38,613 nt of DNA from Omnitrophica bacterium GWA2_41_15 (GTDB lineage: Bacteria > Omnitrophota > Gorgyraeia > Gygaellales > UBA12090): NCBI GenBank assembly GCA_919902675.1, contig CAKKRH010000010.1, positions 1-38,613 on the forward strand. The letters run 5' to 3'. Made by a program: the position numbers and the translations under genes. This document shows, piece by piece, positions 15,001 to 21,000 of this stretch; position 1 is the stretch's first letter; each line of letters begins with the position of its first letter. A model generated the notes under the pieces. It made no database searches and was not told where the DNA came from. It saw only the letters and a program-made list of their open reading frames with translations.

Positions 15001-18000
15001 CGCGAGCATTCGCCTGATAAATTAAATTGGGCTCTAATATTCTTTTAAATCCCGGGAATTCTACTGCCAGTCTCGCGTTTAGTTGTTTATAAAAAGCGGC
15101 TCTAGCTTCTGTGTAAGTAGCGTATTCATGAGTAATATTCTGTGCTGTAGGATTATTATTAATATCCATAATCGGATGTATTACGCCAGAATCAGTATGA
15201 TCCGCTGTCAGGTCGGAAAGGTAATTAAAACTATTACTACCGCCGCTCCATAGATGAAATTCTCCGCTTAGACGAGGAACATCAACTTGGTATCCGGCAA
15301 AAGTGAAACCGATAGCCTGATTTTCATAAGTTCTCACCAAAGCAACAAATTGGTCAATTAGATAACTGATAACTTTTTGCTGTTGAAGATCCCAATTGGG
15401 ACGATAATCGGTACCGGAAAAATGCCAACCTGTTTCCATATTGCTTGGAAAAGCATTGTTATTTCTCCACACCATATTATTTTGATAAAAAGCCATTTGT
15501 TCCGAAGTGTAAGTCCAGGTAGTGCGAATGCGTCTATTGGAAACCACAGGCACAATGTCTTGCAATATTTCAGGTTCAAGAATTAGAAACTTAAGCCCCG
15601 CGCGATTTGGATTGCTGTTATAAAGATTCCTATTCCCATTGTTATAGACCAGCGTCAAGTAATCATAGCCCATTTGCTTGGCGTAAGAGATGCTTTCGTT
15701 CACCCCGCCATACCAGCCGACGCCGTAAAAGTTCTTCCAGGATGATGAGCTGGACAAAACGCTGTAAGTTACAGTGATTGTATCATTCGCGATATTGCCG
15801 ACTGCGTCGGTTGCGGTTATGATGATGGTATTAGTGCCTGCCTGTAAGGCCAGGTTAGCGATTGACCAGGTGGTTAAGCCTGAGGCATTTACAGGGGCCG
15901 CGGAGTTCAGGGTATAGGTGATGGCAGCGAGGCCGCTTGTGGCATCTGAGGCTGAGCCGGATAAGTTTAGGGTGCTGATAGTGGTTGAATAGGTGGCGCT
16001 GGTGGTAGGACTTGAGATGGTAACCGTGGGGGCGGTTGAGTCCAAGGTGACAGAGTCAGTGCTTGAGCTTGAGACATTGCCTGCGGCGTCTTTATACCAA
16101 GAGTATAAGGTCTTTATGCCGTCTCCGGTAGTTAGGGTATAGGGTACAGTTGCCAAGTAGCTGGCAGTTGAGGTTACAGCGGTCCAGCCGGTGGCTGTGG
16201 CGCTGGGGGTTATGTTAGAGCCAGAGAGGTAATAGCCGGTGACTCCGGTTGTGTCGGTGGCTGAGAAGCTCAAGGAGACGGCAGTTGTATTGGCGTAGGT
16301 TGCGTTAGCGTTGATGGAGATAGTGCCTTGGGGGGCAGTGGTGTCAGGGATAGCATCATCATTAGTGATAGTTAAGGTATGCACTGTGCTTGTACCTATG
16401 GTAGCGTTAGTGGAAGTGCCAATAGTGACTATCACTGTTTCGTCGGGGGTTTCATAGAGGGTATCGTTGGTGAGGGTGACGGTGATAGTGGCTGAAGTAG
16501 AGCCGGCCGGTAGATTTAAGGGGCTATTGGTGATGGAATAATCGGTTCCGCCTCCGGTGGCTGTGCCGCTTACGGTAAAGGGAATAGTTATTTCCCTGGC
16601 GCTGGCTAAAGAGAGCTGGGCAGTGAGAGTGGCAGTGCCAGCGTTTTCAGCCCCGGACTGGCTGGCAGTTGTGAAGTTAACTAGGGGAGCGGGGTCATCA
16701 TCAGTGATGGTCAGGACCGCGCTTGCGGGTGTTCCCAGGGCGGCTCCTGTGGCACTACTAAGAGTGATATTGACTATCTCATCGGCTTCATCGGTTGAGT
16801 CGTTGGTAATGGCTATGGTAAAGGTTTTGTTGGTTGAGTCTGCGTCTATCCAGTTCAAGGTGCCTGAGGCGGCAGTGTAATCAGAGCCGGCGGTGGCGGT
16901 TCCATTAGTGGTTGAGTATTGGACGCTGGCGGTGCCGGAGCTCCCTCCTGTTCTTGAGGCAGTGATAGTTAGGGTTCCTGAGCCTTCGGCTGTACTGTAG
17001 GTGGAACTGGATAAGGCGATAGTGCCGGGCGTAGGAACGGTATAGGTTACGGTTAGGGTATCGCTTGAGCTATTCCCGGCTGCGTCGGTGGCGGTTACGG
17101 TGATTACATTGATGCCGTTAGCGCCGTTATTATACAAAGTAATGCCTGAGGCCGACCAAGCGGTGGTGCCTGTTGCGCTGCCGCTGCCTCCGCGGTTATT
17201 TGACCAGCTTATTGAAGCTATCCCGCTATCAGCGTCGGAGGCGCTTCCTCCTAAGGTTATGCTGCTGCTGGTTGTGGCATACCCCGTGCCCGAAGTAGGG
17301 CTGGTGATGGTTACTGCGGGTAAAGTAGTATCTAAGGCGATAGAGTCAGTATTTGAGCTTGAGACATTGCCTGCGGCATCTTTATACCAAGAGTATAAGG
17401 TCTTTATGCCGTCTCCGGTAGTTAGGGCATAGGGCACAGTTGCCAAGTAGCTGGCAGTTGAGGTTACAGCGGTCCAGCCGGTGTCTATGGCGCTGGGGGT
17501 TATGTTAGAGGTTGAGAGGTAATAGCCAATGACTCCGGTTGCGTCTGTGGCTGAGAGGCTTAAGGAGACATTGGTTGAATTGGTGTAGCTGGAGTTAGTG
17601 TTGATGGAGATGGTGCCTGTGGGAGCGGTTGAGTCAGGAGATCCAAGAGAAGGCGCCAGAGCACCTCTGAACTTCTCTCCACTTATGCCAGGCCAACCCT
17701 TAGAAGAAAGGTCAATAGCTCCTGTTGCCGCCGGGCTGTTTGCCGCCGGATGATAATCAGCGTCAAGCATAGGATCGGCTTCAACCCCGGAATTTTCCCA
17801 TCCTAGAGTATAATATGTTTTTGTAGCTTCAAAAAAGCTGTTATTGGATTTAAAGGCCGCTAAAGAATTAAAGTCTAGGCGGTTAGCTCCATTTTCCCAT
17901 CTGTAAAATAACGGATTAACCGCGTTTTGGGCCTGCCGGTAATACAAATTACCGTCTAAAATTTGTGAGCCGTCATGCACCCGGGAGCCCCGACCCATCA

Positions 18001-21000
18001 TATGGTCTTCGCTTTGGATAAATATATTGTTGTACACCTCATGGGGAACGCCGGGGGCGAGAGTTTCATCATAATCAAAGCCTATCCCATCCGGAACAAA
18101 GTTAGCGTTTACAGCCTTTCCGATTAGCACTGTGTTATGGTAAATCTTCCAGGGATCCTTATCAATAGCACCATGAGTTCCAAAAGCCCTGTTTTGAATC
18201 TTTCCGTCACCACCCGCCTGCAGGAACAAAGGGTCTCCAGGCCTAAAGTGGAGATGCCTTTTTCTAAGGTCAATAATATTGTGATGGACGTACTTCGTTC
18301 CTAAATTAACCGCGTTAGCCGCTTCGTCTCTATCAAACGATTTAGAGCAGTTTATGGCTCTGTTATATGCCATATTCACGTTATTGCTGTTTGTATTGAG
18401 CTGGAGGACATCATCTCTTATTTCAAAGAAATTATTATGATGGATATAAAAATTATTCCCTCCGCCGCCAATAGCATCCATCACATTGCTGATAGTAGAA
18501 TTGACTATCGTAACATTCTCGCTGCTGTGCACCACAAAGGCGGACACTTCCATGGCGTGCGCCGGCCTGGTGGCGCTTTTTATATCCTTAAATGCCAGCC
18601 AAGGAGGGAAATGCCCGTCTACGGTGATATTGTCAAATGTCAAGTCATGCGCCGCAGCTTCTGTTAAGATATACGTCGTTCCTCCGAAGACTGTTATATT
18701 CCTTACACTGATATGGTGCCCGGAGGCAAAATGCAAAGCGTTATTACGGTATTGAAAGCTAATTCCTTCTATGTCTAAATAAGAAGCATTGTTTTCAAAG
18801 CGCACCACTCTCCCAACCGGCACTAGGTAAATACTATTCTGCTTTGGGTCTTGATTTGAGGGTATCTGATAGCCCATCTGCGTTTCTAAATCGCTGGGAA
18901 CAAGCCGTATGTATATCATTTGGTCAAGGCTATTCCAGAAGGCTCCGGGACCAAGATACATACTTCCTGTCTCAACATACAGCTGATTGTCAGAGGCCAA
19001 ATCATCATATCTCTCATAGGAGATAAGACTAGTGGTTACTTCTCCGGATTTTAGAAAAGCCTTGATAGTGCCGTTCTGTCCTGCTCCGGGATACGTTCTG
19101 ATAGAACGATAGATATTCCTCTGGTTGTCATACAATTCCCAATCGCTGTTAGGAACAGCCCTAAAATCCTGATAACCTCCGTCAATTACCGGTGTTTCAT
19201 TAGGATAATTCTTGATAGTGATATGATTGGACTCGCTTCCCAAAATAGCAATGCTCACATTGCTTTCATAATAAGTACCACCTCTTAGGTATAAGGTGTC
19301 TCCCGCTGAAAGCTTACCTACGCTGCTTCCCAGCGTCTTCCAAGGTGATGATAACGAACCGCTATTGTTATCGTTGCCTAAAGTTGATGGGTCAACGTAA
19401 AAAGTCATTCCGCTTGCAAAAACAGTACAGGTTACAGTCAAGGTATCGCTTGAGGTATTCGCGCTTGAGTCGGTTGCGGTTACGGTGATGTTGTTTTGGC
19501 CTGAGGCTAAGGAGATGTTTGATATGGTCCAGGTGTTGTTAGTCAAGGCGGCTGTGCCTGAACCTCCCTGGTCTAAGCTCCAGGTGACGCTCGTGACTCC
19601 TATATTATCCGAGGAATTACCACTTAAGCTTAAGGTATTTGAGGTTGTGCTGTAGTCTGCCTCAGATGTTGGGCCAGTGATCGCTATTATAGGAGCGATT
19701 GTATCCGGAGCCGCGTCGTCATCAGTTATGGTTAAAGTATGTGTTGTGGTTGTTCCCAGGGTAACGTTAGTAGGTGTGCCCAAGGTGATTATTAAAGTTT
19801 CATCCTGGGATTCGTAGGTGGTGTCGTTGATTAAGATAACGCTGATGTCAGCTGATGTTTGGCCTATAGGTATGGTTAATGGGCTTGGGGTTATGGAGTA
19901 GTCTGCGCCCTCCCCTGTGGCAGTTCCACTTAGGCTAAAAGGAACGGTTATCTCCCGGCCGCTTTCTGAGGAGAGCTGGATGGTTACGGCGGTTGCGCCT
20001 GTGTTTTCAGCTTTGGACTGGCTTGCGGATGTAAAGGCCGCGGTAGGAGGGTTGTCGTTATCGTTTATGGTAAAGACTGCGCTTGAGAGCGTTCCCAGGG
20101 TTGCTCCTGTGGGGTTGGTTAGGGTTAAGTTCACGGTCTCGTTCACTTCATCGATTGTGTCGGCTGTGATTGGGATAGTGAAGGTCCGGTTGCCTGATGC
20201 CCCATCCGTCCAGTTCAAGGTTCCTGAGCTTAAGGTATAGTCTGAGCCTGCGGCCGCGGTTGCGTCAGCAGTTGAATACTGGACGCTTGCGGCTCCATCA
20301 CTTCCACCTGTCCTGGTTACGGTGATGGTGGCGCTGGTGTAGCTTTCAGAACGGCTGTAGGCGGCTTGTAAAAAGGCGACTGTGCCTGGGGTAGGGGCGG
20401 TGTAAGTTACGGTTAAGGTATCGGTTGATGAGTTATTAGAGTTATCGGTGGCAGTAACTGTGATGGTGTTTGGGCCTTCTTGTGAAGAGATGCCGGATAC
20501 GCTCCAGGAGCTGTCAGTTAAGGCGGCTGTACCGCTTCCTCCTTTATCAGAGCTCCAGGTTACTTCTTTGAGGCCGCTGCCTCCTGTTTCGTCTGAGGCT
20601 GAGCCGGATAAGTTCAGGGTGCTGGTAGTGGTTGAGTAGGTGGCGCTGGTTGTAGGGCTTGAGATGATTACGGTAGGCGGGGTGGTGTCAGAGATTAAGG
20701 TATAAGGCGGAGGAAACTTCCAAGTGCCTTGAGGCGTTCCTAAATACACATAACCATCATGTGGACTTACGTCCAAATGCCAAATATTAAGCTCCGGCCC
20801 AAGGTCGTAAGTAATATTCTCCCAGGTTTGGCCGTAATCTTGCGATCGAAAAATCCCGTTAGAATAACCCATTCCCGCCCCAAATTTTCCGGCATAAACA
20901 ACACTGGTATGATTTGGGTCAACGGCTAAGCTATACACATTGATTGACCCAAACCTATCCAAAACCAAGCCATTGGCGGCGTTCTTTAATTCCCACCTAC

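Larger units (their letters stand above)
1..20400 (-). repeat. Scaffold of seven Calx-beta pairs alternating with YYLS and Ig-like modules
   Basis: Seven tandem Calx-beta pairs occupy about 20400-19715, 17040-16350, 13655-12975, 10240-9560, 5815-5130, 4530-3855 and 1815-1135. Each pair shows GTATAGSDYT, TDEADETVNITL and LTITDDD-type strands, with acidic calcium-binding ends. A pair is usually followed by a module of about 100 residues (GYYLS...GW...GDGxKTLYxWYKDAAGN) and then an Ig-like module (TITSPT...LSGSASD...TITVTA.D). The order Calx-Calx-YYLS-Ig recurs with little change in length. Such calcium-stiffened rods are typical of long surface adhesins. Confidence 0.85.

Noticed and set aside
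1344-20240. Recurrent plus-strand open frames of 60-126 codons, many starting MAVPLTVKG
   Set aside because: They lie antisense to Calx-beta repeats, recur because the repeats recur, and have no ribosome binding sites or protein-like family features.
1-20400. CRISPR-like or satellite repeats
   Set aside because: The repeats are long, coding, in frame and match known protein modules; there are no short repeats with unique spacers.
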